This document shows, piece by piece, positions 21,420 through 35,197 of a DNA stretch of 64,000 nucleotides (the stretch's first letter is position 1; every line of letters starts with the position of its first letter). Position numbers and translations under genes: made by a program. Source of the stretch: Hofstenia miamia (lineage: Eukaryota; Xenacoelomorpha; Acoela); assembly GCA_004352715.1 (NCBI GenBank), contig SCFE01000003.1, positions 1,120,275 through 1,184,274 of the forward strand, written 5' to 3'. Below the pieces are notes generated by a model. It was not told the DNA's origin, did no database searches, and saw nothing but the letters and a program-made list of their open reading frames with translations.

Positions 21420-24129
21420 GTAGATATTTTTGCAAAAATCCAAATGTACAATAAATATAAATACACAAACAATAATGCAAAATACATTTCATATTGACCC
21501 AAAATTTTGAAAACATTTATTTACAAATATGCCTACTCATTAAAGATATTGAATATATTAAGTTTTTTCGAAATTTAAATCTGCTTTACACTGCTAGATT
21601 TGAAATATTTCTAACTACCAATTTTAATTGACATGACAAAATTAGTTAAAAATTTCTCTACGCAATTTAATTTCATATTACGAGGAAATCAGATGGCGTA
21701 ATTGTGATTACAAAAATGGTTGGTGCGCTAATTACATCACATCTAACGTTTAAGCTTACGTAAGAATAATTTGCTTCGTAATATCTTGACGTAATGAAAT
21801 TAAAGGTATATTCTAAATCTACTAGCATCCAATTCCTAATCTAGATAAAGTACTGTGTTCTTCAAAATCTCAATATATTTGTAGTTAAATACCTTTTTTG
21901 AAATGAATATACTGCAATCACACTAGAGACTGTGTCGTGTCAGCCTGACTATAACCAGTTTTATCAAAAAAAATGTATATCATGAGACTTTTCATATATT
22001 ATATAGATTTTTCTCAAGCTTGATAACCAAAGTTTCCAAAGATTTAAAATGAAAAACACTTAAGGAGTGGCAAGAAGCCCAATAACATTGTGATTTAGAT
22101 TTTTAAAAAATAATAAGCTCTAAAAATTAAAAATATTTTAATGAAAGAATAAATTGTAATAATGACTTTAAGTTATTTGGCAGTTTCCTGAATTTGCTTC
22201 ATTCATGTAATACAAGACTATTACGAAAATCTTAAGGTGACTAAATAATCCAAGCCCGTTCTTAAGTCAAACTACAGTGTGTTTTACAATATTATAAAGA
22301 AAATAATAGATCATTTCCATGCAAAGGTTAGCCATACTGTCAACATTCAATAAACATTATGTGCGAAAAGAATGACTCTCCTACTATTAGATATTGACAC
22401 TGATAAAAAAATATAATTTTTGTAGTAATTCAAATTAAATAATCAAAAACTCTTCGGGAGTTTTATCATCATTTCACTTACAATTGATTTCATTATATTA
22501 TTTCCCACACGTTTATTTTATCTGTTAATCCTACTGGGGGGTTAATTTACCCCCCTAATAATAATTTTTCTACTTCACATTTTCCATAAAATTTTGGACG
22601 TTAATAAAACAATCTTTCCTCTGCACAATGAGGCTTTCAGATGGGTGATGACGTCATTGCGCTTATTACATAATCATTTTCAAACCTAAAGAGTGAAAAA
22701 GTCGTGATTTTTTTAAATTTTAGACATTTTACTAGGCTATGTTTCATGTTGATTTCTGAGTTGAAAAAGCCTGATTAATGTATTTATAGGAGGTCTTTAC
22801 TTTAAGGCAGACATAAAATGTCGAAATGGAGAACAAAAACAGTAGCTTCATGTAAAAACTAAATATGGCATAATCACAATTTTTGAAGCCCTATAGCAAG
22901 AGAACTAGTGGGTGAAGTTACTTCAAAGTTGTCTGAATACTTTTCATACTATAAAATTCAGAAAAACACTGACATGTTGGGATTTTCAAATTATTGCACT
23001 AATTGCCCTAACTATTTGATTGTAATCTATTCTGATGTTTAGCATAAAAATGCAAATATTTAAATATTTAGTAACACCCCTTTACTGTAATTTAAAATGA
23101 AATACTCTGATATAATAATATTGGGCCTATTTTCATGAATATAATTTTCTACACTGCAAATTGGCTTTATAAGTTTACTTTGCTAATTGGCCCCAGTTTG
23201 AAAATATTCAAATAGGGCTGAAAACCACAAGGCAAACTGACAATTGAAAAGAAAGTAAAATGAGTAGAAAAAAGAAAGAATTAAATAACGATTATGTCAT
23301 AGTATCTTTTGTGAAACTTATTGCCGCTAACACGACTGTTTTTCTTTATGCATAATATAGCAATATATATTTATAATCTTTTTAAAATATTCCATCAAAA
23401 TATTAAATAATGAAAATGTTTTCAAATATAATGAAAACCAATATTCATTTCTTATTCAGAAATCTAGATCAGAGCTGTGAGCGGACCAACAGGATTGGTA
23501 AGGAATGATTCTAACCAAGTCTAGCTCATCGCAGCGCAGTAGGACATCACACTACATTGTCAATTGTGACAGATAGTTGCCGATTTTTACATAAATATGT
23601 ATCACGGTGTACATTGTGGCAAAAAAGTCATATATATCAACTTAACTCAAAAACTAAAAAATATTCAGGAGGTTGGCATGCTTTATCATATTTACTGACG
23701 ATTGACATAATTTGCTTATCAAATATGTTGGACACTATATGATAACCTCATTAATTTTTTTCATATATACTAAATATGCTATTGATATTGCAGTTTTATA
23801 TCAAAAATTTGGCATTATTTGTACTGTTGCATAAAATTATCTCATTTGAAATCCTGGGTTTTTCTAAAATCACTTTGAATAGTTATTTTAGAAATTTCTA
23901 CTAAACGATATGAGACCCGCGACTATTGTGAATACTTAAAAGAAAACATTGCCCCTTATGGAAATCATTTGGCTAATCAATTCATATATAAAAATGGTTT
24001 TTATTATCTACTTATCTTGCTTTTTTGAATTTATTAGAGAAAATGTATTTTTAAATCCACTTAAGACATACATCAATTTTATTTGCACATGTTAGGTACG
24101 CAAAAAAAATCCCCCAAAATTCTTCAGTT
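21030..24129. other. Gene-free AT-rich sequence
   Basis: No gene in about 3.1 kb. Contains a (TA)n tract (21391-21417), a hairpin GGGGGGT/ACCCCCC at 22536-22555 with a six-base loop, and the CRE palindrome listed separately. Frames present are short and without domains. Confidence 0.55.
22648..22657. promoter_or_regulatory. CRE-type palindrome ATGACGTCAT
   Basis: A perfect 10-base palindrome containing TGACGTCA, the consensus for CREB/ATF-type bZIP factors, within GATGGGTGATGACGTCATTG. A single motif is weak evidence for function. Confidence 0.3.
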
Positions 24130-24392
24130 ATTTTTACTATTTTTCAACAGATATAATAACGTGATCTGAGAAACTTTCAAGAAAAAGTTCCAATGAATTA
24201 TTATTAAATTTTGATGTATCAAAATAATTAAGACTTTTAAAAAATTAATACTATNNNNNNNNNNNNNNNNNNTACTATTTTTCAACAGATATAATAACGT
24301 GATCTGAGAAACTTTCAAGAAAAAGTTCCGATGAATTATTATTAAATTTTGATATATCAAAATAATTAAGACTTTTAAAAAATTAATACTAT
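24130..24392. repeat. 118-bp block repeated on both sides of an 18-N gap
   Basis: About 24136-24254 reappears at 24273-24391 with two substitutions (CAATG/CGATG and GTATC/ATATC). The position against the gap indicates an unmerged overlap between contigs carrying two alleles, not a real tandem duplication. Confidence 0.85.
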
Positions 24393-24829
24393 TTTGTTAA
24401 TATATATTGCTAAGGGATTTCCTGGTCTTTTTAATCAGAAATGCAGTGGCAGGTTGAAAAATTCAAAAAGGAGATAGAGCGCTGAAAACTACAAATTCGA
24501 ACATAAATCCATGTTTGTTAGGATATATACATAGTGTTTGTTTTAGTAAATAACAAATGCAGATCATACGGATACATGGCTTACATTAACCCGTTTACTA
24601 ATATATGAGATAATAGGTTTCTGGTATTTACTTGTCAAATTTTCTGGGTTACATGCAAATAATCTGCTAGATCTGTTTCTTAAGCATACAAAGCTACTAT
24701 TTTGTGTCAGCGTACAGAAGAAGTGTTTTCTGTGTTAAAGATATACATTTACATTTTTGAAGCATTATTGTATATTGATAAATCGACTAAATACAATTTT
24801 TCAAAACTAAATTTTGGTGCACTACCGCA

Positions 24830-24832
<3 letters not shown>
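24393..24832. other. Gene-free AT-rich sequence
   Basis: No coding or RNA feature was recognised. Confidence 0.5.
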
Positions 24833-24876
<44 letters not shown>

Positions 24877-25053
24877 AGGCGTATATAGCGACATATGAAA
24901 AAACTGAGAGGAATTCTGTAGNNNNNNNNNNNNNNNNNNNNNNNNNNNNNNNNNNNNNNNNNNNNNNNNNNNNNNNNNNNNNNNNNNNNNNNNNNNNNNN
25001 NNNNNNNNNNNNNNNNNNNNNNNNNNNNNNNNNNNNNNNNNNNNNNNNNNNNN

Positions 25054-25081
<28 letters not shown>
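24833..25081. repeat. (TA)n tract with a 132-N gap
   Basis: (TA)n at 24833-24872 is followed by the 49-base block shared with 20981-21029, then N at 24922-25053, then (TA)n to 25081. Confidence 0.85.
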
Positions 25082-25084
<3 letters not shown>

Positions 25085-25624
25085 TTACGAACACTTTGTA
25101 ACAATACATTTCTTTTTTTTTCAAAGCCTAAATAATTTGAATATTCAAACGTTAAAATGAACAATCTAGAATTCAATATTTTTGCATTCGTTTTATATGC
25201 GTACTACAAAGTATTACACTAGGCAGCATGTTTTTAGTTTCTTCGTATGGTATTGTTGTAATATTTTTTCTAATTATACGTGTATTTGTAAATTTCCATT
25301 TATAGATTTTCACTTCATTGACACAGCTGTATAATTCTCAAGGAAAAATATAATTCTGGAAAATTCAGATATATAAATGAGTTTTCCTATTCTGTCCCGC
25401 ATTCTCAATTTAAATTCAGAAGGGCTTTATTTAAGTCACGTGATCTAAGGCCAACTTTCAAGAATCAATAGATATATGTCAGTAATCTTAATCCATTTTG
25501 CAATAAAACGAAAATACCATTCAAACTTAAAAATGTAATATTAAAGCTCAAATACCCATGTTGGATCCTCTTATTTTAGTTTATTTAAAAATAATCAAAT
25601 TTTAAAATTTGAAAAAATAAATAA

Positions 25625-25679
<55 letters not shown>

Positions 25680-27719
25680 TAAAAAGGTTTTTAGAAAATC
25701 TTGTAAAATTGTGCATTAGCAAAAAATATTTTATTCTGGTAAAACGGAAAGGGCTGAGCTGAACGATTCAGTGAGGTACCATTTTTTAGAGGGGATGGCG
25801 GATAATGAAATGAGCATTTCTCTCCAATTCTACCAAACTGACATGCATGTATATGTGTAACACTAGTGAGCAAAAATATAAGACAAATACTTCTTGAAGG
25901 GTCAAAAGTTCAATTTGATTATAGCCCCAAACCAAATTTTTCTATTTGGATTTAAGCTTCATGTGACTTATTGATGAACAGTTCATTAGTATTTTTTGCC
26001 AATATTAGCAAAGGCAAAATACTACCAAATTTATGTATTAATGAAAACTAAATTTTTAGAATATTTTCCTTGTATATCAGAACTAGTAATAGGATGGGTG
26101 TTTGCAATTTTTACAAACAATATTAAAGAATTTTGAGTGATCACCAAAACGTGGCATGGATTGCAAATGAACAAGAAATTCACGAGTTAACTTCAATGCT
26201 AAAACTCTAACATATAAACTCCGATTTGTCAAATATGCTTATATCATGCACAAATTTTTATATGCATGCATAATAGAAAATTTAAAATAAAATACACAAT
26301 TGCTCTTTAGAGAACTTATATTTTTGATACATTTATCTAAAAACAATTATTGATCATTTAATTGTTAATTATAGCAGGAAACCTGTGATGATTTTGGCAT
26401 TTACTTGCAAACATTCAAAATACAAAATTGTAACTACAATTAGAGTATTAAGATAAACGTGTTCTATTTAGAGTGCTTTTGAACGGAATGGGCATTGCAT
26501 GAGAATTTGAATGTAACTCAGTTTGTTTTTGGAAGTTAGCCTTCCAATGAGTACTTTTATATATTAAATTTATTTTGAGAAAAATATGGGTTGGTACCCT
26601 TTTTTCAAAAGTGGCGAAAAAATACTGACATTTTGATAAAACAAATCATGAAATCTGATTAATTACGTATTTATGCTAATGAAAAAATGGAATTTTTTAA
26701 CTCCATAAAATTGTCAACCACTTAAAAAATTGATTTTTGTCAGTTTTTAGTAAGAAAATATTTCAAGTCACTATACAATTGCTAGATAATCAGATAACGG
26801 ATATCACTGAAACATTCTTAGAATTATTTTTTGTATTAAAAATTCATAAAATTAATCACCATAGCACATGTGTCTTCTTTTCCATTATCATGAAGTCACA
26901 AATTGATTTTCGCAATTCAAAAAATTTAGTGTGAACTCTACACTTGTGAATATATTATTATTGAGTGGATGTATTACTTGTGCATTTTTAGGATGTTTTG
27001 TTCATAGTTCTTGTGTGAATCCTTTATGCCCAGATTGTGGGTCTCGTTACAGAGAAATTTAACAATTTTCAAGGAAATTGAATTTTCAAAATTTGCTTTT
27101 GGTTGTGACATTTTCTAATGTCGGATTTATCTACGGAAGTATCCATGTATTTTTTCAGAAGTATGAATTTAACAATTTTTATACAACAATCAACTTGTAT
27201 CTAATAAATTACAATGTATTGACAAGAGTTGAACTTTTGGAGATTCAAATATATATATAACAGCCTAAAGTACCAATAAGGCAATGCGTCTATCAAAATG
27301 TTGTGATGATATCTATGCCATTATTTATACGAAGTAGGATCAAAAAATCGCACCCCTGAAGTATTCTAAGTACTGCTTTTAAGTTAAGTATATTCGATAA
27401 CTTCTAGTAATTCAGTTTTTACAATCTTAAAAGCTGTACATATTCTAATTATAGTGCATTTAAGGAAGAATCTTTATTTTTGTTCTGCATGATAAATTAC
27501 CATTTTACAGAATTATTTGTAAAATAATGGTAATGTCGTATTTAATTAATGAAGTTTCGTTTAATAGTTAAACACTAGTCAGCAACTGTGTTACTATATC
27601 GTATCCTGCTGTAATATTAAGCATGATTTATAAATTTCCTAAAATTTAGAAAGCCTGTTTTGTATTTAATTGTTAAAACTTTGGTTTTTGCTGTTAAAAA
27701 TCATGTTAATTAGAAAATT
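25082..27719. other. Gene-free AT-rich sequence
   Basis: About 2.6 kb without recognisable gene; a (TA)n tract lies at 25636-25676. Sixty-codon frames at 25691-25873, 26737-26934 and 27078-27260 carry no domain signatures. Confidence 0.55.
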
Positions 27720-28319
27720 TATAATCCAATCCCTCCGTTAGAATGAGAACCACGTCAATCTGTCATGGCCAGACGAGCAAGTGATCTTCAATCAATTAGC
27801 TAGACTAACATGCTATAAACGAGGTTAATCGATTTGGTCGTTGTTCTCTCCGCTTATTTTCCCAGGTATTTCTCTGACAGCGCAGACTAATGTTTTCAGC
27901 GAATCATTTTAAGTCGGGAGGTCACGTCAAAGCAGTGTGTGTATCTTCCCACAAGAGAGCACACCCTACCCTCGCTAATGGCGTAACAGTGAAGCGCGTC
28001 GCATCGCCCCGGTGACCCATTAGCGCACGTGCTTCGCATTTAAATTTCGTTCTAAGTGCCAATAATGGCGGCAGCTCATTCACTAAATTAGCATTTAATA
28101 CACATTTATAGCAAGAGTTATATTTTATCCCGTACCAGCTCTAAGCGAGCTATTTTCTTCCTCTGTGATTTATGATACTCTGTAAATTATATGACTCTCT
28201 CTACGCGATATACTTATACACGTCATTTATAATTAGTAGGGTCGTTGTAATATTTCCAATGTGTTAGCCAAAAAATATATTTTAATAACAATTTTCAGTC
28301 GCTACCCATTCAGGCAATA
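27720..28319. promoter_or_regulatory. Candidate cis-regulatory island (strongest by composition)
   Basis: The most GC-rich non-repetitive block in the gene-poor region. It includes an E-box GCACGTGC at about 28026-28033, CCCCGGTGACCC near 28009, ATTAGC/TAATGGC homeodomain-type sites and GGTCACGTCA at 27920-27929. No open frame runs through it. Its right part is repeated after a single N at 28321-28719 by the assembly. Candidate conserved enhancer of the nearby POU3 gene or of another neighbour, by inference. Confidence 0.4.
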
Positions 28320-28719
28320 NGTCACGTCAAAGCAGTGTGTGTATCTTCCCACAAGAGAGCACACCCTACCCTCGCTAATGGCGTAACAGTGAAGCGCGTC
28401 GCATCGCCCCGGTGACCCATTAGCGCACGTGCTTCGCATTTAAATTTCGTTCTAAGTGCCAATAATGGCGGCAGCTCATTCACTAAATTAGCATTTAATA
28501 CACATTTATAGCAAGAGTTATATTTTATCCCGTACCAGCTCTAAGCGAGCTATTTTCTTCCTCTGTGATTTATGATACTCTGTAAATTATATGACTCTCT
28601 CTACGCGATATACTTATACACGTCATTTATAATTAGTAGGGTCGTTGTAATATTTCCAATGTGTTAGCCAAAAAATATATTTTAATAACAATTTTCAGTC
28701 GCTACCCATTCAGGCAATA
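27921..28719. repeat. 399-bp block duplicated around a single N (assembly overlap)
   Basis: 27921-28319 and 28321-28719 appear identical, with an exact 400-base offset and one N (28320) between. This is the pattern of two contigs whose overlapping ends were not merged. The true genome most likely has one copy. Confidence 0.9.
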
Positions 28720-31700
28720 AACGTATACCGTTTTGTTCATGTATCGTGAAATGTGCGTGTATTTTGTACATTATTGGGCTTTTTGTGTTTGAATAAGAAT
28801 CGACTATCGTGTATTTGTGTTGCTTCGTGTATTTCCGTGTACTGGAAGTTCACATCTGTGCTTACACCTAATAATAATCATTGATAACTAAATAATTATT
28901 AACATGGGATTTTCAATAGGATTCGCGAGACTACTCATTTACATAGAATTTATTGGTCCCAGTTTAATTTCATGAGACTGGAACTTGTGACTAAAAATTT
29001 CAATGGGTTGGAACTATAAATGAGAAACTATGAGCAAATATTGCAAAATATTGCTAAATTTTTTTACCGAATTTCGTCAAAAGATAAGTTATGCATTGAG
29101 ATCAGTCCAGTGGGATAATGGAACCAGATTATTTCATGGAACGGGACGGGACTGGGATCAAACAAGTTCAAATCCCCCTGAAACCTAATTTCAAATAATC
29201 CAATTGTAACAATATTGGCCAATAAGGTGACTTCAGTAATTTTTGTAAACAAAAGAGAACATAATAATTGATTTCTAAAAGACTGAATATCCTTGCTTTT
29301 ACTTGCAAGTCTTCCCCAAATGAATGACTAGGTATTGAATTTAATAATGTGACTTTTATGTTGTAGCCTAACAAAAAATTAGTTTTTTAATTAACTGTAG
29401 GCAAAATTATTGCAATAAAATAACCCCCTTGGTATAGAAATATTACTGTTTGTAGTGCTGTGTTTTATGTGTTGACAAACTAAATTATGTCAAAATATAA
29501 CATAATCTACAGTACTCAAATTTAGATCGCCTCTTGCTAATTATTTAGGAGTACAGCCCTGCCAATCATGGTAACATTATTTCATCACCTATCACGGACC
29601 ATCCCGCAGACAAAATAAGTTATGCTTTTAAAATACTTGTAGAACATTCAATTAACTAAACGTGCTTTCAAAAGCTCTAATGCTGAATATCATTTGTACT
29701 GCCTGTGCTAGTTAAGGTATCAAAAATTTTATGTGTATGTGTATACATATATTTAGCCTGAGGGTAAATTTGGGTTTTTTTGCAACGTATACTTATTACA
29801 ATTATTTATTTTTCGTACTTGTGTAAATGAGAATTAATAACCCTGATACAAAGACTGAACTAAGGTTTTTTTCACAAAAAAAACAGTAGCTCCTCGTGAT
29901 TTATTTATGTGCTACAGAACAGCAATTAAAGAAAAAAAATTGAGTTAAAGTGTAATAGGACCACTGGAGTATATAGTCGTTTGGTACTATTACTGTTTGG
30001 GAAACTGAAAAATGCATGAATTAATTAATGCATGTCTGCTCCAGATCTATGAGTTTGCATACCATACTTGAACATTTCTCTTACAACGATTATTGCTCTT
30101 GGCAGGAGAATCCATTTTCCTGAGAATTCAAATTAAGTGAGATATTTTGATCAAATTTCCAACATTCATTCGGTACACATGTGAATGAGTCCATTAAAAA
30201 ATGTTGTCTGCATTTAAATTCAGTGACAATTTTTTAGCGATTCACAAATTTTTGTGTAAACGCTTTTAAAAAATTTTGAAATTTTAAAATTCAAAATTTG
30301 ACAAAATCCCATTAAATTATCGAACTTTGCATCACAGCTAGTGAGCTCTTGTACCAAAATCAGTAATTCATCAATTTCGCCATATAAATGTATAGTTTGG
30401 TGATAAGTAGAGTATTTCATCATTTTTTACAGAAAATTTTCTGTTTCAAAATTTTTTTTCATTATTTTAATTTGGTTTATACATATGTATATATACTTAC
30501 GTATTTTTTATTTTCTACCTTCAATAAAAATATTTTAACAGTTCATAGTTTGAATTTGCTTATATTTTAGTAAAAGTTTAAGTATTATGAAAAAATACGC
30601 AAATTGAACCTTGACTTGTAGTTCTGATACCTAAAATAAAATTTAAGTTTCACATCAAAAAAAAACTTTCAGCAAAGTGAAAAAAAATTGAATTTAATTT
30701 AAATTTTGAATCATTTGTAAAAGTTTGTGCATTGTAATTGAATTTTAAAAGTGTAAGTTATTTTTATTAATTTTGAGATAAGGTTAATTTACTCAATCGA
30801 AAAAACATTTGTAAAATCATTTACTCCGTTTTTTGGAAGGAAGTTATGTACTTGTGATATATTAACATATTTAATTTATAGAAATTTTTTAAACTACTAC
30901 TCGTATGTAATAGTCCAATTGTTAAATAATTATTAATTTTTTATTGAACAATGTAAAATGCATATCTTTTCAGCACGTAAATTTGTTTAAGTAACAAACT
31001 GATCTAGTTGAGGTTCAGTGCCTTTAAGCGTGACGGTGAATTGGCTTCTAAGGTAGTTTTACTTAATGACTTAAACATAATAATAAAAAGGTTTTATCAA
31101 CTACCAGGCAGGAAAATAGTTCAAGATGGTTGAATTTGGAATAATTTATTTTTGCACAGCTGTGCAACAATTAAAATTTATCAAAGCAATTAGACAAAAT
31201 ATTTTGGGTAGACTGCATAATCTGGCATTATTATTGAATTTAGCTATGACCCCAGGCAGTCAATTTGATAAACGACTAAAGTCTCTAGTTCTTGTTATTA
31301 ATCACACCTGTGAAAAAAATTATTGATAAATAACATGAAAAAATTAAATGAAGGAAAAATCAAACAGGCAATGCCCACTTTTAGTAAATCAACTGTTGTA
31401 ATTTCAACAATTAATTATTAAATTATTCAAGCACAATAGAAAGTTTGTTGGGCCTACATCAATCCTAACTAAATAAAGAAGTAGATATCTAAATAACTAT
31501 TCATATATAGCTGGCATTAAATAATTTGATGATGAATATACTGGAGCTAAATAATTCTAGGATGTTAACTTTATACAAAATCAATAGACTACTTTTAGGA
31601 TTGGAGCTTAGCCTTAATGTATCGAGTCATTTTTTGAAATCGGTCATTGTGCACTCTGCATTTCAACTACGATTGGGCGGTCTATCTACAGAAAATGAAA

Positions 31701-32229
31701 TACCTAGGGCTACCTGTTGCTCTCATGGAATTTCCAACTCATGATTATCTGAACATCAGGCGTCATTTAATGAATTTCAAAAAATTGCAGTTTTCATAAA
31801 GAATAGTAAGTTTTTTCAAGTGCAATACACTTTGCAAAATCAATATCCCACGAACTCTAAAAGTTCACTATAGACATGAAGAAAATTGTTTGAAAACCGT
31901 TATGTTTTTAAATGAACTTAGTTCTCATGAAAACAAGTATGTCCTAACTCCATAAAAATATTTAAAAATATGAACGGTACTCTAGAAATATAAAGTTTTA
32001 TATATATATATATATATATTTGCTGCTATTGTATAGCATAATTATATAATTTAAACTTAGACAATTTTGACTCCCTCAATTTATCATTATAAATCAATAA
32101 ATAATTTTAGAATTAAGATTTTCAATAAATTTGCAAAGCTATTGAATTCTTGCGATTTTCTCAAATATTGCAATAGTTGTGAAAAAATGAATTGGGAAAA
32201 TGTTGCATGATGAGGTGGCAAAAGTTTTT
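28720..32229. other. Gene-free AT-rich sequence
   Basis: About 3.5 kb with no gene recognised. Frames such as 31526-31744 and 31126-31326 have no domain and no supporting splice signals. A (TA)n tract lies at about 31999-32020. Confidence 0.55.
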
Positions 32230-32540
32230 TGTTTTAATTAATCATTCGCCGAAAAGAGGTGCTAATGCTTTCTTTCACTGATTGACACGACACAACCGGA
32301 CTCCCCTCAAGCTTTAGGTGGTCGCAGATGCTTGCCTCAGCTAACGTTTCATTTCCAACCGGATCTCCTCGATAAATCAAAGGCGTAAGAGGCAAATAGC
32401 CGCAATCAATCGATCCCATTCCGGCCGCAGCTCTCTCCAAATAATCGTTTAATTTCAAATTGAACGCAGAGAAACGACAAGTGGCCCGCGGACTTCCAAT
32501 CTTTCTGAACAATTAAAATTCCGCCGCTTTCTTTGAAATT
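32230..32540. promoter_or_regulatory. Candidate cis-regulatory island
   Basis: GC-richer, non-repetitive block with PBX/MEIS-like TGATTGACACG (32279-32289), a TCF/SOX-type ATCAAAGG near 32376, ATCGAT and CCGCGG motifs. A 92-codon minus-strand frame (32234-32512) spans it but matches no family and has no plausible splice context, so regulatory DNA is the better reading. Confidence 0.35.
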
Positions 32541-34394
32541 CGATTAGCAGACTTTTATACGCAAAATAAACATCCGAAATTCAAAAAGAAAAACGATGCT
32601 TTTCTTTCTCAATATTTACGAAATAAAAAATTCTCACTCTTAAATATAAAATCTAAACATTCTTATTTGCATTCAATTTCGACATAATTTTGTAAAGTAA
32701 TTTTTGATTTGGTAATTAATCAAATGATAATAGTTGGTTTATTTTTCAACAATCTTTGGACATTTTTACAATCACTAAGCTTGTTTTTTTTACAAGCATT
32801 TATCATTATGTGTTTGAAATAACACCATTTGAGTTACTGAAATTGCAAAATCTCTTAAGAATTATAATGTTGGTCTGTATACCATTTTGTACTATGTTTT
32901 TTGTTTCACGATTCTCTATTTCGTTTACAAGGTAATCCTCAATCGGGAGCAGAATTTTCTAGCCTCTATAATATTTTGATTGTTGTTCAAAACGTGATGA
33001 AGACTTGATGAGATTTTTTAGCTTTCTAAAATTCTGCTCATTTATGTATGGTATTTATTTCAAACGGGAGTAGTCTTCCATTTTCTCCAAACTGACTTTA
33101 AATGTGAAAGAAAATTATTTCTGATCATTTAGATATAGATTCCATCAATTCCAACTGCTAAAATCATAATTCAATATATTTAATTAAATACCCAAATTTT
33201 AAATGTTGAAATCAAAATATTGATGGAATTTCATTTCTTAGCATTCCAAATTGCTGATATGAAGAATATTTGGGCAATGGTTTGCTGTAATATCTTAACC
33301 CAATCGACAATTAGATAGGAAGAGGGGAGGTAATTCTTTATCCCCAGGCCTGAGGAGCCCAAGAAACCCTAGGTCGAATAGGATGTCAACAACTTAATTC
33401 AAATTGCTAATATATAGATATAAATTAATTTTAATAAAAAAGTTATTTTAATGTTGTGAACTTAAGTATAAAATGAATTCCTTAACTAGAACGCAGTCTT
33501 TTGAAAGTTTTCTTCTTTAATATCTATTGAACATAAAATTTAATTGTACATTATCAAATAATTTATAAGATTCCTCATCAAAAGGAATAGAGTGTATTCG
33601 ACAAGGAAAAAATATTTAGGAAAAACGTTTCAGCATTCTCTAAAGAGAAGTCTTAAAAAACGTAACACAAAGATGTCCTTAATATTAATTAACCTCAAAA
33701 ATATTATTATTATCAAAAATTTCAAAACTACACCCCTACAATCTCTACAAAAATATTGTGTAAAATATGGCGTCTCAATACATTGGCCAACACTGGAAAT
33801 ATAAGAATAACTACGTCCTTAAAATTTTGATTTTTGAAGAATCATAAAATTCAAATTTTCTATAAAATTCTTATAAATAAAAGTTTCTATTACATGACTT
33901 AGTTTTCACTATACATAATTTTTAAAACGTTTTCTATTTTACTGTACTGATAACTAATGCTGAAAAAGTTTTTCCATGAATTGCACTTTCTAGCGTTATT
34001 GCTCATAACAAAAGCCCTAATTCAAATTTAAAGATTTTCAATTAATGACTTTCACTTAAAAAATTAAAAACCGCTAAAACTAAATAGTTCGCAGTAAAAT
34101 TTACATAAATTTTAGAGTCTTAATGATTTAATTAAAAAGATTAACAATTACTGTCTATGAATTAGTTGTTGAAGTCAATGGGTACCAACTTAAATGCCTG
34201 TCAATTTTAATTTGTTTAATCTCCATTTGCTGCACCACAATTAATTTGGACTTCGTCACTTAAGAAAATATCAACTAAGCGGTAATTCGCGGTAATTAGA
34301 TATGAATCATCACCTTAAACTAATTAATCCCACAATTCATTCTTTAGAAAAATTAAAACTATTGAATTCTTTGCTTGTAATTTTTCAAATTACC

Positions 34395-34432
<38 letters not shown>

Positions 34433-34977
34433 GTATTAGCGAAAAGCGTGATACATGATGTGCATCAATATACATGTATCTTTATGCCAATAACAAAGCC
34501 TTTCTTCTCCAACTGTCTTGAATTTCTAAAAGATTCCTGTGACAAGACTTGTGTGTTAAAATGATTACAACATAGTTTTTGCAAGTTTTCCGATTTGGAA
34601 ATGCAATCAAATTTCAATCCTTTTTTCTGTCTCAAACATTAAACAAAGATTTTTCATAAAATTTTCATAGAAATTTCCTATTATTAATTATGAGTTTGTT
34701 TTAAAATTGATTCAAATTTCAAAAAAATCTAATTCAGAAAAGCCCCCAAATATATCAACTGTATTGAGTTTATTATCTACCATTTATAGCATCTTATTGC
34801 CACCACATTTGAACCACTGCTAAGAATTAGAGATAATAGTGTGAGGAATATCTTGCCTATTTAAAAATTATGCTTACTTTTAAATATAAGTTAATAATCC
34901 ACATTCTGATAGATTTGTATACTTATTGTCATTATACATAAAATAAATATGAATTTCTCTTGTAGTTTAAAAAATGT
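32541..34977. other. Gene-free AT-rich sequence
   Basis: No gene recognised in about 2.4 kb; a (TA)n tract lies at 34400-34427 and a small GC-richer patch at 33315-33380. Nothing else stands out. Confidence 0.55.
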
Positions 34978-35197
34978 TCACCAGCTAGGGTCCGGAATTT
35001 CTTGATACTCAAGTTTTCAATCAATAACTCAATTTTCAGACAATAACTCAATAACTCAATTTTAACTCAATAAACCGGCATTTCTCAGAAATGTTGTCTA
35101 GCGAAGGGGAAACCACAATAGTTTTTCTGAGTAATATCGCCTGCTGTGACGATGCTAGTTTAATACATTGGGTATTAAAACATAGTGTAGGGGATTA

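Noticed and set aside
27921-28719. Real tandem duplication of a putative enhancer
   Set aside because: The copies look identical and are separated by exactly one N, as at several other places where contig ends overlap.
32234-32512. 92-codon minus-strand frame as a gene
   Set aside because: No recognisable family. The absence of stops is expected where GC is locally high. Kept only as an alternative in the island entry.
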